NCBI GenBank assembly: GCA_021521415.1
Contig: JAIQDT010000674.1
Coordinates: 496,001-560,000, forward strand
Direction of reading: 5' to 3'
Source of the DNA: Bidens hawaiensis
Taxonomy: Eukaryota; Streptophyta; Magnoliopsida; Asterales; Asteraceae
Length of the DNA: 64,000 bases
Shown here: piece by piece, positions 21,206 through 32,959 of the stretch
Position numbering within the stretch: position 1 is the first letter of the stretch
How the letters are laid out: each line of letters starts with the position of its first letter
Notes under the pieces: generated by a model
Told to the model about the DNA's origin: nothing
Database searches by the model: none
Seen by the model: only the letters and a program-made list of their open reading frames with translations
Made by a program: the position numbers and the translations under genes

Positions 21206-22519
21206 TATCACATCCCTTGACCCAATACCCTGGGCGAGGGCCGCGAACACGAGCAGTTGTACCGGTGTTAATTAAAATATTTGGCAACAAAAAATTTCAT
21301 TGGAACCTTAGTAAAAATCATCAGATTTAAAGCACCGTGATTCTTATTTCATAAATTGGGGATAAAATCTATGTTTATATAAACAAAAGTTTTATATGGA
21401 TAAACCCAAATTTACAAAAGTAACATATTTTTTTATTCTGGTGATAACCCACTTATTTAAGCTGGAGTGCCATGTTGCACTTGCTTCTATTTCTTCACAG
21501 TAAGTCATTTGAAACATGTTTAAAAATATTTGATCAGCAGAAAATACTTGTGAGTACATTCATTTGTAAATGACACATTTTTACAGTGCAGCACTAAGAT
21601 TTTTTGACATTTGTCTGCTTACAAATTACCGAAATGTACTTGTCACTCAACCATATATGTGACTGTAGTCATATTACTTATTGGCTAACTCTTTGTCCAA
21701 GAAGTAACAATATAAATAAGAATTGTATACAACCCTCACCCCCCCCCCCCCCAAAAAAAAATACCAATAATAACCATCTCATAAGTCTACAAAGACTTAA
21801 TCAATGTATAAAAACCATTTGAAACATTTGGATGGTGATACTTTATCATGAGCTATACGGGTTTAAGAAATCTCAATGACAGTGTTGAAAAACTAGTTGT
21901 CTCATAGAAATATGAGTTGTACAAAAACTCGAATGTCACACACTGCAAGTTTACAAATTTGAGCTTCCTGGTGTTAAGCACCTAACATAATACAATGTAG
22001 TATATATTAGTATAAACTGAAAAGCTTTAACGATAATCACGAGATTGAAAACTTACACGATGGCACAAAGTCTCACATTGTTCATGCAGGGATTTGGATT
22101 CGTGTATTAAAGTCTCGATCAATTGGACATGGTATTGTTGCAACTACTAGTGCTATTATACCAACACTCAAAATATATAAGAAAACAAGAGAGAAAAGTG
22201 CGGGAATGAGCGATGAATAGCAGCCTTGATCAAACCCTTTTATAGCTGACTTTTAGGTCGATCCCGTATCACAACGACCTTAGCATAAGGTCACCACATA
22301 GCGTGATGGCTTTATAGCCTTGCCGAATCAGCTCTAGTTATGCCATGTGGCATGACAAGTGCATGCAACGTGTCACGGATGCGCAGCCAGGATGTCGCGT
22401 AGCACAATGGGTCAATTGAGTACCCGTCGCGTAGCGCGTAGACCGCCAAAATATCCGATTAATTATAAGGCTTTACATATCACGACGCGTTTAGTAATTA
22501 TCCATCACGTAACATGACA
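21206..22519 (-). mobile_element. LTR-C: degenerate LTR related to the LTR of element D
   Basis: Inverted homology to about 59292-60566. Shared blocks include the GATCAGCAGAAAATACTTG-like stretch, the AATAAGTAATATGAC stretch and the GTGTTAAGCACCTA / TAGGTGCTTAACAC block. On the - strand, CTATAAAAGGG near 22240 is a TATA candidate. The ends are degenerate (TGTCATG...TGTGATA) and there is no PBS. Confidence 0.65.
21739..21761 (+). repeat. C14A9 homopolymer junction
   Basis: Fourteen C followed directly by nine A inside LTR-C, like the tract in LTR-B. Confidence 0.8.
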
Positions 22520-22547
22520 GAAATCTTTTTCTAACAATTTTAAAGGG

Positions 22548-22621
22548 CATTTATAGAATATTTCAATAATTTAGGCTATTCGAAATTTCTCTAAAGATAG
22601 GCTATTTTGAAAATTTTTCAC
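22548..22621 (-). repeat. Right inverted terminal repeat of the 6.8 kb composite
   Basis: Reverse complement of 15850-15926 with several mismatches. Together the two bracket the nested LTR relics. Confidence 0.55.
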
Positions 22622-22918
22622 TTTTTATTTATATAACAAAAAAGTGTAGTGCTCATTGGGAGAATTAACTTTTTGAAAACCATGATCTAACGATTGAAAT
22701 AAAAATAAAATAAAAAAGATGCGGTAGTTGTAATTTATTTCCTGTTCTGGGTGGTTTTTGATACCATTCAGGTGGGCCCACCCTCTTAATTCTTTCTATA
22801 ATAGCGATGGCTACGTACGTGCTTCAAAGCCAACATAAAATCCCTGGTCACTATCCAACTAACTCGATATTATAACACCTCCTTCAAATAGAATAATTAC
22901 TAAAAATATCAGGCCATT

Positions 22919-24126
22919 CTTGAAGGCATAGGATCCTTTCACACCACCTATGATTCTCACACACCAATTTTTTTCTATATGGGTCGTATAGCACCTGAAT
23001 CATGTCAGTTTGTGTCGGAGGTTGTCGTTCATTGTTTGTGATGCCTCATATAGCTCTATACGGGCCCGTATAGGGCTATACGGTCGTATAGACAATTTTT
23101 TGACAATTTTAAATATTAATACGTGAATATGGCCGTATAGACCTATACGGGCCGAATATAAATTTTTTTAGACACAATTTTAAATATTAATACGTTAATA
23201 TTTTACATTTTAATATTAAGTACATAACATGAAAAGCTGAGAACCAGGTGTAATGCAATTTTTCCAAAAAATTAATTACAAGAGCATTCAATAGGATTAT
23301 CATCAAATTAATTGCTATCATTTATGTTATTGGTAATTAATATCAATTGAATAAACAATTACAACTAACTACATGCACTATAGTTTGATGAATGAATACA
23401 AATTTCGCCATAAAATTAATTTCAACTGTAAATGGAATGGAGGTGATTTCATGAATCTTGTGTGTCAAGTGTCAACAAGAAGCTGAAGGTTAGAACAAAA
23501 TTAGGGGCTTGATTTTGTGAAGTGGTTTAATTAGGTTTAGGGAATTTTAATCAAAACTACGTAGTTTTGTTGGGTTTTGTGTATAAGGTTAGACGGCTAA
23601 CAGCACCGTATTCACTTTCCCCTTTTAGAATAGAATAAATTGTCTATTAGCATTTACATAATACACTCGGCTAAATAATTTATAGTTATACCCCAAGAAC
23701 TTTCGTTTAAAATTATATTATGTTTCTTTTTATGATTGTCTATGAACAATAATTAATTAATGATTAAGCAAACAAGAAAACATTTGGCCAAAACATATTG
23801 ATAAACATCTAATCCACATACATAAAAATAAAAGTGCACCCCAAAATAAATTATGTTCCAAACACATGGTCCACATGCATAAAAGTAAACAGTTTACCCC
23901 AAAATAAAAGGCTGACTGTTTCTGCAAAAGTTTTCTATACGGTCGTATAACCATATACGACCGTATAGATTTTATGATGTGTCAGATAACAATACGAGCC
24001 ATTTAAACGGTCGTATAAGTTGAAAAAAACTGTTTTTTTCCCCCTGTCAATAATGCGTACTGTATAGACCTATACGAGCCGTATAAGCGTATGGGAGCGG
24101 TGTAGGAGGATCACATCCCTTCTTGA
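22919..24126. mobile_element. TIR element with TATACG hairpins (1.2 kb)
   Basis: The left end GAAGGCATAGGATCCTTTC and the right end, read inverted (GAAGGGATGTGATCCTCC), match over about 24 bases. The interior carries an 18-base perfect palindrome CTATACGGGCCCGTATAG (23056-23073), a near palindrome at 23076-23091 and a 15-bp perfect stem with a 4-base loop at 23935-23968, plus further TATACG/CGTATA half sites. There is no ORF of note. Confidence 0.55.
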
Positions 24127-24653
24127 ATTATTAATAATTAGAATTCTCGTGTCAGAGTAAGAATATGGACCCTTAAATTTAAACTTTTTTCTGTATATGG
24201 GTTTAAATTTTAAATTGTCTTAAATTGAATAAATGCCTTATGTTAACCGGTTTACACCAGTGGAAAAACCCACTGGTCTGATGTGGCAGCCACATGGCAT
24301 ACCCCCACCCCCCCCCCCCTTCAAAAAGAAAAAAAAAGTCACGCATGACCTGAGGGTACTGACGGTGATCAGTATGGTCTTTCCCTCTCATTTGAGGGTT
24401 AACCAATCAAATCTTTTTTTTTCTTTTTTAATTCTTTTTATTATTAAATAATGAAATAGTGGAGAATGGTGTATTTCTTTGGTTGAATGGTGATATTGAA
24501 TGATGGGAGGGAGGCTGACGTGTCGAATGAAGGGAATGGTGTTAAAGAGTGTATAACTATATACCCCTATGCCTTATGATTCCCTTTTTAAAATGGGCTT
24601 AAAACTGTAGTATAATTTTTGGTCATCTTTAAATAAATATTTTTTAACACACG
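24127..24653. other. Intergenic stretch with a small hairpin and a C-rich tract
   Basis: No gene. CCAGTGGAAAAACCCACTGG near 24257-24276 is a 7-bp stem hairpin. A C-rich tract lies at 24301-24319. Confidence 0.5.
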
Positions 24654-24655
24654 CG

Positions 24656-24681
<26 letters not shown>
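24654..24681. repeat. (TA)n microsatellite
   Basis: Short TA run, followed by an AT-rich stretch with repeated AATTA(C/T) words. Confidence 0.85.
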
Positions 24682-24687
<6 letters not shown>

Positions 24688-24778
24688 GGAAGGTTAACGT
24701 ACAAATTAAATTAGCATGCTAACTTTGAGAATCATTTAGCGTAATTATATATAAACAAGTAGAGTAATTATATAATTA

Positions 24779-24812
24779 CATCGTAGAGTAATTATGTAAT
24801 TACTCTACGATG
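24779..24812. repeat. Perfect 34-bp inverted repeat
   Basis: Arms CATCGTAGAGTAATTA and TAATTACTCTACGATG flank only TG. Related words AGAGTAATTATATAATTAC and AATTACATAAGTACTCTGC lie on both sides, extending a weaker outer stem to roughly 24750-24850. Confidence 0.9.
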
Positions 24813-24914
24813 CAATTACATAAGTACTCTGCATGTATATATAATTACTTTACTTGATTATCACAATTAGCATATTAATTTCATTTGTATTTAATCCAAA
24901 CCCATCTTATCTTA

Positions 24915-25322
24915 TCTTACTAAACTAATAAAAGAAAAAGTTGAAGATTAGGTGTCAAGTCCACATTTCTTCTAATTCCTAATCTTTCTTCTCATTCATT
25001 CTAGCTATTTATGGGTCAAAACCATTTTGTCAAATGGGTTAATATAGTGTGGATTTTATTCATTATTGATTAAGTATTATTTTCATACATGAGGTTTGAC
25101 AAACTACGTCACTTTAGTTTGTTTTTTAAATTTCTTGCAAATCAACACCTGACGTTTCCAAAATCATGCTATTTTAGTACTTTCGTTAACCCCGTTTGTT
25201 TTTTCCATTAAGTCTACATTAAATTGATTCATAAGTATTTTGAGAACCACAACTGAAATAACAGACCTTATTTATCTTTATTATTTGACAAAACCCGTGT
25301 AATACATAGGTTTAAAAGCTAG
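24915..25322 (+). mobile_element. Short non-autonomous Helitron (about 408 bp)
   Basis: The 5' end TCTTACTAAACTAATAAAAG follows an A. The 3' end has an imperfect hairpin AACCCGTGT-AAT-ACATAGGTT, then TAAAAG and CTAG before T. The sequence at about 44862-44876, read on the - strand, has a similar 5' end, supporting the boundary. Confidence 0.6.
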
Positions 25323-25349
25323 TATATTATATATCTTAAATATATATAT

Positions 25350-26790
25350 ATAAAAGCAAGATTTTATCCCCTGTATTACGGAGGCTGTTTTACATTATTC
25401 GTTTTCAATATTTATATATCTATATTTGGATTCTAATTTTATTTATTGTAAGAAAGTTAATAATTAATATACTTGAGGTTTGATGATAAAATAGTTTCAC
25501 AAATAAATGAGATGTTATAATCCGGTTTGAAAGCTATCTGGGTTTGGTGATACCCATTACCCGTTTATTTTCTTTATTATAAAATTGCTTCTTAATTATA
25601 AATAATATCTTTTTTAAAATAAAACAGGATATTAGTTTTTAGTATATCCCTATTTTATAGGATTTTTATCTCAAATATTTGATGAGATTAATTTTTAATA
25701 TAATGAGATGTTACAACTCGTTTAAGAGCTATCTGGGTTTGGTGAGACCTATATCCGTGAATTCGGGTCAAATGGATGAGAAGCCTTTATTTACAAATAA
25801 AACAATCTGATGGCTTGAGAGAATGGTTGTTTAACATTTTTTGTTTTTTAATATTTACTTTTTGGATTTTAATTTTCTTTATTGTTAGAAAGTTAATAAT
25901 ATACTTAGGTTTTGATAATGAAAGAGTTTCATAAATAAATGATATGTTATAACCCATTTAAAAGCTATCTAGATTTGGTGACTCATGACCCGCTTAATTT
26001 TTTTACTATAAAATTGTTTATTAATTATAAATAATATCTTTTTCTTTTTAAATTGGATAATAAATTTTAGTATATCCCTATTTTATAGGATTTTCATATC
26101 TAATTGGTAAGATTAACTTTTAATTTAATGAGATGTTATAACCCCGTTTAAAAACTATCTGGTTTTGTAAGACCCATATCCATGAATTTGGGTTAAATCA
26201 ATGAAAGACCTCCATTTAAAAATCAAGCAATCTGATGGCTTCCATAAAAGGGGGAGCGACCACATCGCGACACGTAGGATTTTAGGGGTTTCGTTTATAT
26301 ATATTATAGATGAAACATTTAAAAGCTCTCTGGTTATTTCATAAATTCTCTCAAGACACTAGATTGCTTTATTTGTAAATGAAGTTTTCTCATGCATTTG
26401 ACCCGAATTTACGGGTATAGGTCTCACCAAACCCAGATAATCCTTAAACGAGTTATAACATTTCATTATATTAAAAATTAATCTCATCAAATATTTGATA
26501 CGAAAATCCTACAAAATAGGGATATACTAAAATTAATGTCCAATTTTACTTAAAAAATATATTATTTATAATTAAGAAACAATTTGATAGTAAAAAAAAA
26601 TAAGCGGTCATAGGTCTTACCAAACCAAGATAGTTTAATGGGTTATAACATCTCATTTATTTATGAAACTCTTTAATCATCAAGCACTAAGTATATTAGT
26701 AACTTTCTAACAATAAATAAAATTAAAATTCAAAAAAATATATATAAACGAAAAATGAAATAACCCCGTAATACGGAAGATAAAACCTAG
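25350..26790. repeat. Three-unit repeat: two direct copies and one inverted copy
   Basis: Units lie at about 25350-25830, 25830-26250 and, inverted, 26345-26790. Each unit contains two copies of a block like ATGAGATGTTATAAC...GCTATCTGGGTTTGG, giving six (near 25509, 25703, 25937, 26128, and inverted 26450, 26640). The right end has CCGTAATACGG then CTAG (26787-26790) before T, a Helitron-type 3' end. The left end, read inverted, has a similar but damaged end. Confidence 0.7.
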
Positions 26791-26887
26791 TATATATATA
26801 AACAAACTTTTTCTTTAAAAAATTGCAGGCCTCCTTGAAAGATCGATTACCCATCTCGCCCCTCCCAGAGCCGCCCCTACATCAAGT

Positions 26888-27122
26888 TAGGGATGAGCAA
26901 AAATCGGTATGGTACCGATTGGTACCGAATCAGTACCAAGGTTTTGAGTTTTCGGGACCAGTAACGGTACCGGTCCGGTGCGATACCGGTATTTCTCGAA
27001 TTTTACCTTAAATACCGATACCGTCCCAGTACCAAACCGAACATTTTGATACCAGTACAAAAGAAATTACAATTTTCGGGATCGAGATTTTTGATACCCT
27101 GTCGGTACTATACCCATCCCTA
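26888..27122. mobile_element. hAT-type MITE rich in CGGTACCG words
   Basis: Ends TAGGGATGAG and CATCCCTA. Flanks CATCAAGT and AATCAAGT agree at 7 of 8 bases, fitting an 8-bp hAT duplication. The interior is dominated by GGTACCGAT, CCGGT and GATACCG words. No ORF. Confidence 0.65.
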
Positions 27123-27647
27123 AATCAAGTAATACATCAAGATATTTTCTAACAATGCAGAAAACATGCTAAACTTTAGTGGGCCCGTGCTTAAAGGCCT
27201 TTTGTTTTAAACTATGTTTAGTCCTCATTTGATTTTTATTTTATTACAAACTCTGAATTTATTATTTTATCGACAAATATTATTCATACTTTGCCAGTCA
27301 AGAAAAAAAAAAGAAAAACATTAAAATAAAGGATTATAATATTAGAAACCTCCACTTCCTTTGTTAAATATTTGTTTGTGTAAAGGGATAAGCAGTCTGA
27401 ATTATTATGTTTTAATGGCTTCCAATTCTGATGAATATTAGACTTGTTTGTTTTCTTTTCAAAACCGATAGATTCTTGTTCTTCAAGGTATTAAATCTGT
27501 TATTATTGTTTTGATTCTCGTTCTTACGCTTTTGATTTGTTGTCTGATAGCATTTTTAGCTTAATCTCAAGTTTTCATATATGATCGGTTGAATACTTTT
27601 CGAAAGTATAATAATTTGTATTAAGAAAACTGAAACTTAGTTGTTTA
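27123..27647. other. Intergenic stretch left of element B, no gene seen
   Basis: AT-rich. It was checked for the missing N-terminal part of the SPA1-like gene, because element B separates it from that gene. No recognisable coding was found. Confidence 0.5.
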
Positions 27648-27652
27648 GTTAG
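27648..27652. repeat. Target site duplication GTTAG of element B, left
   Basis: GTTAG here and at 39952-39956 directly flank the two LTRs. Confidence 0.9.
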
Positions 27653-28638
27653 TGAAGAAGCACTAAGTGACCCCGGCAGATTACGGATAATCTGGGGATT
27701 AAGTAGATGTTTCCCACGAGGGTTAGGTCCGGCAAAGATGGTTATTCTTCTGATGACCTGCAAAACAGACATCGTGAGCTTGTCACTGAGAAGGGGGGGG
27801 GGGTTCCTCCTTGTGACCACCCTCCGGCGTGAGAATCAGACTAGATTGCTCTGAATATAAGTGTATATTAAGAGAAATAGCCAGAGAAGATAAGATACAA
27901 GATAATGATACCGTTCCAAGGTGTTGGAGTATTTATAGCCGAAGGTAGGTTTCCAAGCAGGTACAGCCAGCTGTATAATATTCATTTTCTACCAACTGTG
28001 GGCTACGCACGTGCCATGCTGGTAGTTAGTGGGTAGGCAGCGGCTGATAGTGACATGGTCGGCTGTGTACTATTCCTTTTCCGCCGGCTGTGTACTATTC
28101 CTTTTCCACCAACTGCAGGCTATGTACGTGCCACGACAAGGGTTGGTGAGTAGGCAGCGGCTGATAGTGACATTTTGTACTAGAGCGTGCTCCTCGTACT
28201 GTTGTCGGTGAGCTGTCACCCTGTGATTGGTTCATGGGCTACTTTGGTCAGATCTTGTCTATTTTGTCCATACCTTGGCAGGTATAGTACAAAAGATCTT
28301 CCAGAAGCGTACGGACTGGCTCTTTTGGGCGGGAGTATTCCCGCCTTGCTCATTCCTTCTTCAGGTGACACTGAATTATTGAGTTAGTGCCTTGTGCGTG
28401 TAGCCTTGCTATTAGTGCGGGTAGCCTTCCCTGATGGCTTGTATCCGCAACTGCGGGAACAGGCGGGGTACTTCACCATTGGGAGGCTTTTCCTGCGGGA
28501 ACAGCTGGCGTACTGCGCGTAAGGTCTTCATCTCCGAGCATGGTTGGTCCTGCGGAACCAGTTGGTCCTTGCGCAGACGTCCCTCTTCAAGGTGAGTCTT
28601 GCGGGTCCAACTGGGCTCTGCTGGGACCTACCTCTTCA
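27653..28638 (-). repeat. 3' LTR of element B (986 bp)
   Basis: Pairs with 38941-39951. It includes a TATTTATA block at 27930-27937, which is TATAAATA on the element's strand, and a G11 run near 27793. Two copies of a 25-bp CCGGCTGTGTACTATTCC unit are present. Confidence 0.93.
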
Positions 28639-28656
28639 AGTCCCCCCAGTCCAATG
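28639..28656 (-). promoter_or_regulatory. Polypurine tract of element B
   Basis: On the - strand, ACTGGGGGGACT abuts the LTR start TGAAGAGG, as in element A. Confidence 0.7.
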
Positions 28657-29040
28657 TTCTTCTCATGAATTGTTAATAAGTGAGGTGAACTTTTGGACTT
28701 AAGCAAGGGGTTTTGGAAAGGCTTTTTAGTTTTAAGGTTTTCCGTGGGGATTCTTCCCGAGGTTTTCCTAATGTCACTCGCAGAAATTCCCGACTTTTCT
28801 GCCTGATCTTTGGTTGTGATGCGGGTAGGTGTTTAACCCCTTCGCACATCGGGAGCGTTAAGTTTCACTTGTATAGATTCTTCACGAGGTTTTGGTAGTT
28901 TCGGACATAGTGATCAATTATGTTAAACCACCAACTCCGCCTTGAAGTTTCAAACAAGCTAGTTCTCAACTTTCCCGCTATGCGGAGGTGCTATTTCTCT
29001 TTCCGCAAGCACGGTCCAGAAGATCCTTCTTGGTTTCAAT

Positions 29041-29220
29041 TCCCTGCAAGTGCTAAGTATGTGAAGGGTTTCGCCTTGACACTGTACCCGCACTCGTCTT
29101 ATAGTTTCTTTACTTCCAAGGTATTCTTGGCTTCCATTCCCTGCAGGTGCTAGGTATGTGAAGGGTTTCGCCTTGACACTGTACCCGCACTTGTCTTACG
29201 GTTTCTTGGGCACCAAGGTA
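29041..29220 (+). repeat. Direct repeat upstream of the antisense promoter in element B
   Basis: Two copies offset 97 bp, both starting TCCCTGCA(A/G)GTGCTA and ending CCAAGGTA, largely identical over 80 bases. Element A has a repeat of similar period (101 bp) in the matching place but with unrelated sequence. Confidence 0.85.
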
Positions 29221-29590
29221 AGGGGGTATATTCCCTCTTATTTTTGAATCTTTGAATCTTTTTGAATTTTTTTTTTTTTTTTTGAAATTCGAAGAGTTGG
29301 TGAAAGGATAAGAACAGTCCAAACTGTTGAAGAGACGTTAGTGTCGTCCGACGGTTTCTTCTGACAATTTCAGAACGTGCAGGAAGTTATGGCGACGTGA
29401 CAGTATATGGTCGTTCCAGACGCTTTTTCAGGCGCGTGGGCGCAAGTTTTCGGGCGCGTGGGTGCGAAGTTTACGGCGCGCGTCCTGTCAATAGCTGTTG
29501 CCAGCTTGCTTTTTCCACGTGTCATAGTTTCATTGCACTTGCGATTTCCTCTCTCTTCCGCATTAAATTCATCGCATTCATTGCGATGAG

Positions 29591-29600
29591 TATATAAAGG
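29591..29600 (+). promoter_or_regulatory. TATA box of the antisense gene in element B
   Basis: TATATAAAGG lies about 125 bases before the ATG at 29720 and is followed by a CT-rich leader. This matches the promoter position in element A. Confidence 0.7.
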
Positions 29601-29719
29601 GGGAGAGGGTTCATCTTAATCCACACTTTCACTTCTCTCTTCTTCTTCTAAACGATTTCCGGCGAATACTCTAACTTTCCGTCGAGCATTCTCCTGAAAT
29701 CGTTCTTTACATCTAAAAC

Positions 29720-32700
29720 ATGTCTTCTACTCATGATCCAGAAGTCACCGCCGAAGAGTCCGACGTGTATATCGAGAACCCATCGTCCACTTCTGACAAG
29801 GACGATAAGAGTACTGCTGGCGAGTGCCAGTGTGCTCTTCCCGTCGACCTCTATCAGTACATCGTCAGGAAGTTCATGCTCGAGCCTTTTGAGCCTGAGT
29901 TTCCTGCGTCTCATCAGACGGTGTACGATGCCCCCAAAGGCAAGATAGGGGTATATGCTGCATTCTTCGTCTATGGGAATCTCAGGTTCCCATTGACGAA
30001 GTTTGTATACCGCGTTTTGGAGAGACACGGTGTGCACCTGACGGAGGTACACCCAATGGCGATCGCCAAGATCCGCCATTTTGAATGGGTGTGCCTCATT
30101 CTTGGTGTGGAGCCCCGTGTTGACCGCCTGATGACCTTCTACTCCTGGAGGTGCATCCAAGGCTGGTATACCTTGGTCACCCGGATCAAAGGTTTGAAGA
30201 TCTGTGCTACCGAGCGCAGTCTTCGGTCTTGGAAGCGGGAGTTTTTTTACATCTCTGCCCGTGTCGTCCCTATTGCGATGACATTCAAGAACGGGTGAGC
30301 ACTCCCCAACCTTCACGCCTCCAACTACCAGGAGGCGGAATGGTTTGCCAAGATTTTCCGGATCCAGACTCCGGTTTACCGCTTTGCGGAGTCCGGGATG
30401 GTGATGCTCGGTATGAGCCGGGTGTGGAAAGATGCTGGGGCAGAGGCGCCACAGATTCCCATCGTCCTCGAATACGGTTTGAACTCTATCCTTTACGGTA
30501 TGCTTCATATTATTTGCTAATTTAGGGTTTTTGTTCTAACCATTTCTCTTTTTGTTTTCAGAGGGGAACAATTTGCAGTCTCTCCTGCAGCCACGGGAGA
30601 GCGGTGGTCCCGCTCGTCTGGGTACTCGTGCTCTTGACGAGAACGAGTTGCCCATCCTTGAGCAAATGGCGGATCGGTTTGTGGAGGCCTACCCGCCAGG
30701 CCACGAAATTCTGAGCGCCACGCGGCCAGGTAAGGGATTATTTAACCCTCGCCCTCTCAATGCTCAAACCTCTGCTGGAATTCCTCTAATTTTGTCATCT
30801 TCTGATGAGGAATCCGCAGATGGTCCTTTCTTCGCGAGGAAGAAGGCTGCTGGCGGGAAGGGCAAGGCGAAGGTTGCCTCCACTGCCGATCAGGGGAACC
30901 GGTCTGACTCGGAGACCGAAAGTGAGGAGGCGGCGGGGAACCCTGGTGGTGGTGAGACCACTGTTCCGGAGGTTGAGATAGCTGTCACCTTCGGGCAGCC
31001 TATTACGACGACGGTGACCGGCGTGAAGAGGCCGGCTCCATCGGGTTCGTCCCTGCCTATCCTATCCTTCAAGCTCAAGAGAACTCGTAAGTATAAATTT
31101 CATTTGCTTTAACTGCATATCTTTCTGCCATTATACTTATATATCTTGTCTTCGTGCAGGCGTGGATGCTACCGCATTCCAGAGTGGAGCGGGGAGGAGC
31201 GTTTCTGGACCCATGACGGTAGGTTTGGTCAACCTACCCGAGGCGATGACCCAGGCGGCTACGCCTGTTTGCAGTATTGGTTCAGTTGCTCATCCCGTTG
31301 AGGCAACTGTTCCAACTGTAACATCATCCCCGCCGGCTGTCAGTGCCATCTTCACGGAATCCTTCACTGAGCCGGCGGTGGTTTCTTCTGCGGGTTCTTC
31401 CGCGGCAACTGCCACGGTTGTGAGTTCACCTCCGGTGAGTTCACCTCCGTTGGTTTCTACCGCGGCGGCCTCCACCATGCCTCCTCCGGCGCCGGCGACC
31501 GCGGCCGGTCCTTCAGGTATGTTCGGGGTTGGGGCGTCTAGCCAATCTTTGCCTCCTTCCCGTCTCCTTGACCTTTTGGATGGATATCCCTTAGGTTCAG
31601 GTGATGGGTTTGGTGGCTATCGGCCTGTTGTTGACCCTACAGGTGCGTGGGGTTATCTTGGCCTTATATCCCTTTTATCATTTTTTTTTCTCTTAACTGT
31701 TTTTTGTTTTATTGCAGTTCGTGATTCCAACGAGGTGTACGCTCCTCGGTGGAGTATCCGCCGGGGAACGACCCTCCGGACTGCTGCGGATTGCGTCGAA
31801 TGGGCGCGCCACGCCGCCCCAAGCGGTGCGTTGGGGGAGGCAATGGCTAGCTACCAGGAGGGTAGGCTAACCAATGAGCTTAGAATTCTCCTTGCCCGGA
31901 TGCAGCCGCGCGTCGAGCTGCTTTGTCGTGAAATCGACAAGTTAAAGACGGCGCGTAGCCTGGAAGTGGCTCAGGCGCGGGCTATCCGGGAGGAGAATAA
32001 GAGGCTCGCCGCCATTGCTGCGGAAATAGAGAAGGCCTTCAAGGCCCTCGAGGTTGAAGTTCAGGCCCGGCTGGAGGCCCGTTCCAAGGCTACCCAAGCT
32101 GTTAACGAACAGCTTCGGTTGGCTAAGGAAACTGCACGGAACGCAACTGAGAGGGCCACCAAGGCTGAAGCTGTTGCTGAGCCTCTATGCACCGAGAATG
32201 AGGAACTTAAAGCCAAACTCAAGAGGCTCCAGCAGGCTCATGATGCCTTGGCCATGGAAGACGCCAAGAAGCTCCAAGAGATCTTGGACCAGAGGGGCAT
32301 GCTTGACCACACTGAGCGTAAGCTGAAGGCGTTGAAGAGGCTGCAGCTAAAGATGTGTTGCTTGCCAACCTTACTAAAAACGAAGCCGAACGCGCCCGTG
32401 ATGAAGCTCAAGCTGCCCTCCGGGAGGCTCTGGTTACCAAGGAATGGCTTCTACGAGAAGCGTTGTCGCAGGTATGTGCAGCTTCATAACTTCTTTACGC
32501 TTTTCCTTACACTTAGAAGAGTTTTTGATATACTTCTGTTTTGTAGGTTGTGCATCGGGTTCTTACGAACACATCTTATGACGATGCCATGAGCGCAGCC
32601 CTCAACGCTTCTCATGAGGATGGGGAAAATGCTGGCTTTCTGCTTGGTCTAGGATTTGTTGAGAAGGGCATCCTCAAGGCTGCTGCTGATGATGGGCTAG

Positions 32701-32777
32701 CTATTCTCAAGGCTTTCCTTGAACCGCCACACTCAACTGATGGTGCGGGTTCAAGTGGGAGTGGTCCTGAAGCTTGA
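29720..32777 (+). pseudogene. Antisense multi-exon gene of element B: gypsy-type-transposon domain plus coiled coil, broken
   Basis: Inferred exons: 29720-30497, 30562-30729, 30820-31086, 31160-31642, 31718-32471 and 32547-32777, all with GT/AG borders and mostly phase-1 junctions. The intron at 30730-30819 is 90 bp and open, so it may also be retained. Exon 1 has the same domain as element A (NLRFPLTKFV, VHP, HFEWVC, EFFYISARVVPIAMT). Exon 5 encodes a coiled coil of about 200 residues after APRWSIRRG. Breaks: in-frame TGA at 30296-30298 and a one-base frameshift near 32328. The last exon ends GSSGSGPEA before a TGA. Function unknown. The gene faces gag-pol and ends about 740 bp from it. Confidence 0.8.
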
Positions 32778-32959
32778 GCCTTTAGATCCCTCTCCACCGT
32801 TGGAATAGATTTTTATTTTTGTATAGATTTATATTCTTGTATGCGGGTATGTGCCCGACCATTCTTGTAATACTTAAATTTTTATGGAATATAAATCTTT
32901 TGTTAATGCCTTGCATTGTAAACCTTATATGTTTTGCTCATGCATATTCTAGTTTAACT

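Noticed and set aside
27400..27647. Missing N-terminal exon of the SPA1-like gene left of element B
   Set aside because: No frame there resembles SPA sequence.
28029..28387. Two overlapping small ORFs, with similar ones near 39498
   Set aside because: They fall in the two LTRs of element B and are duplicated only because the LTRs are.
29648..30508. 286-residue ORF on the - strand opposite exon 1 of the element B antisense gene
   Set aside because: It mirrors a coding exon; the + strand frame has the recognisable domain and splice sites.
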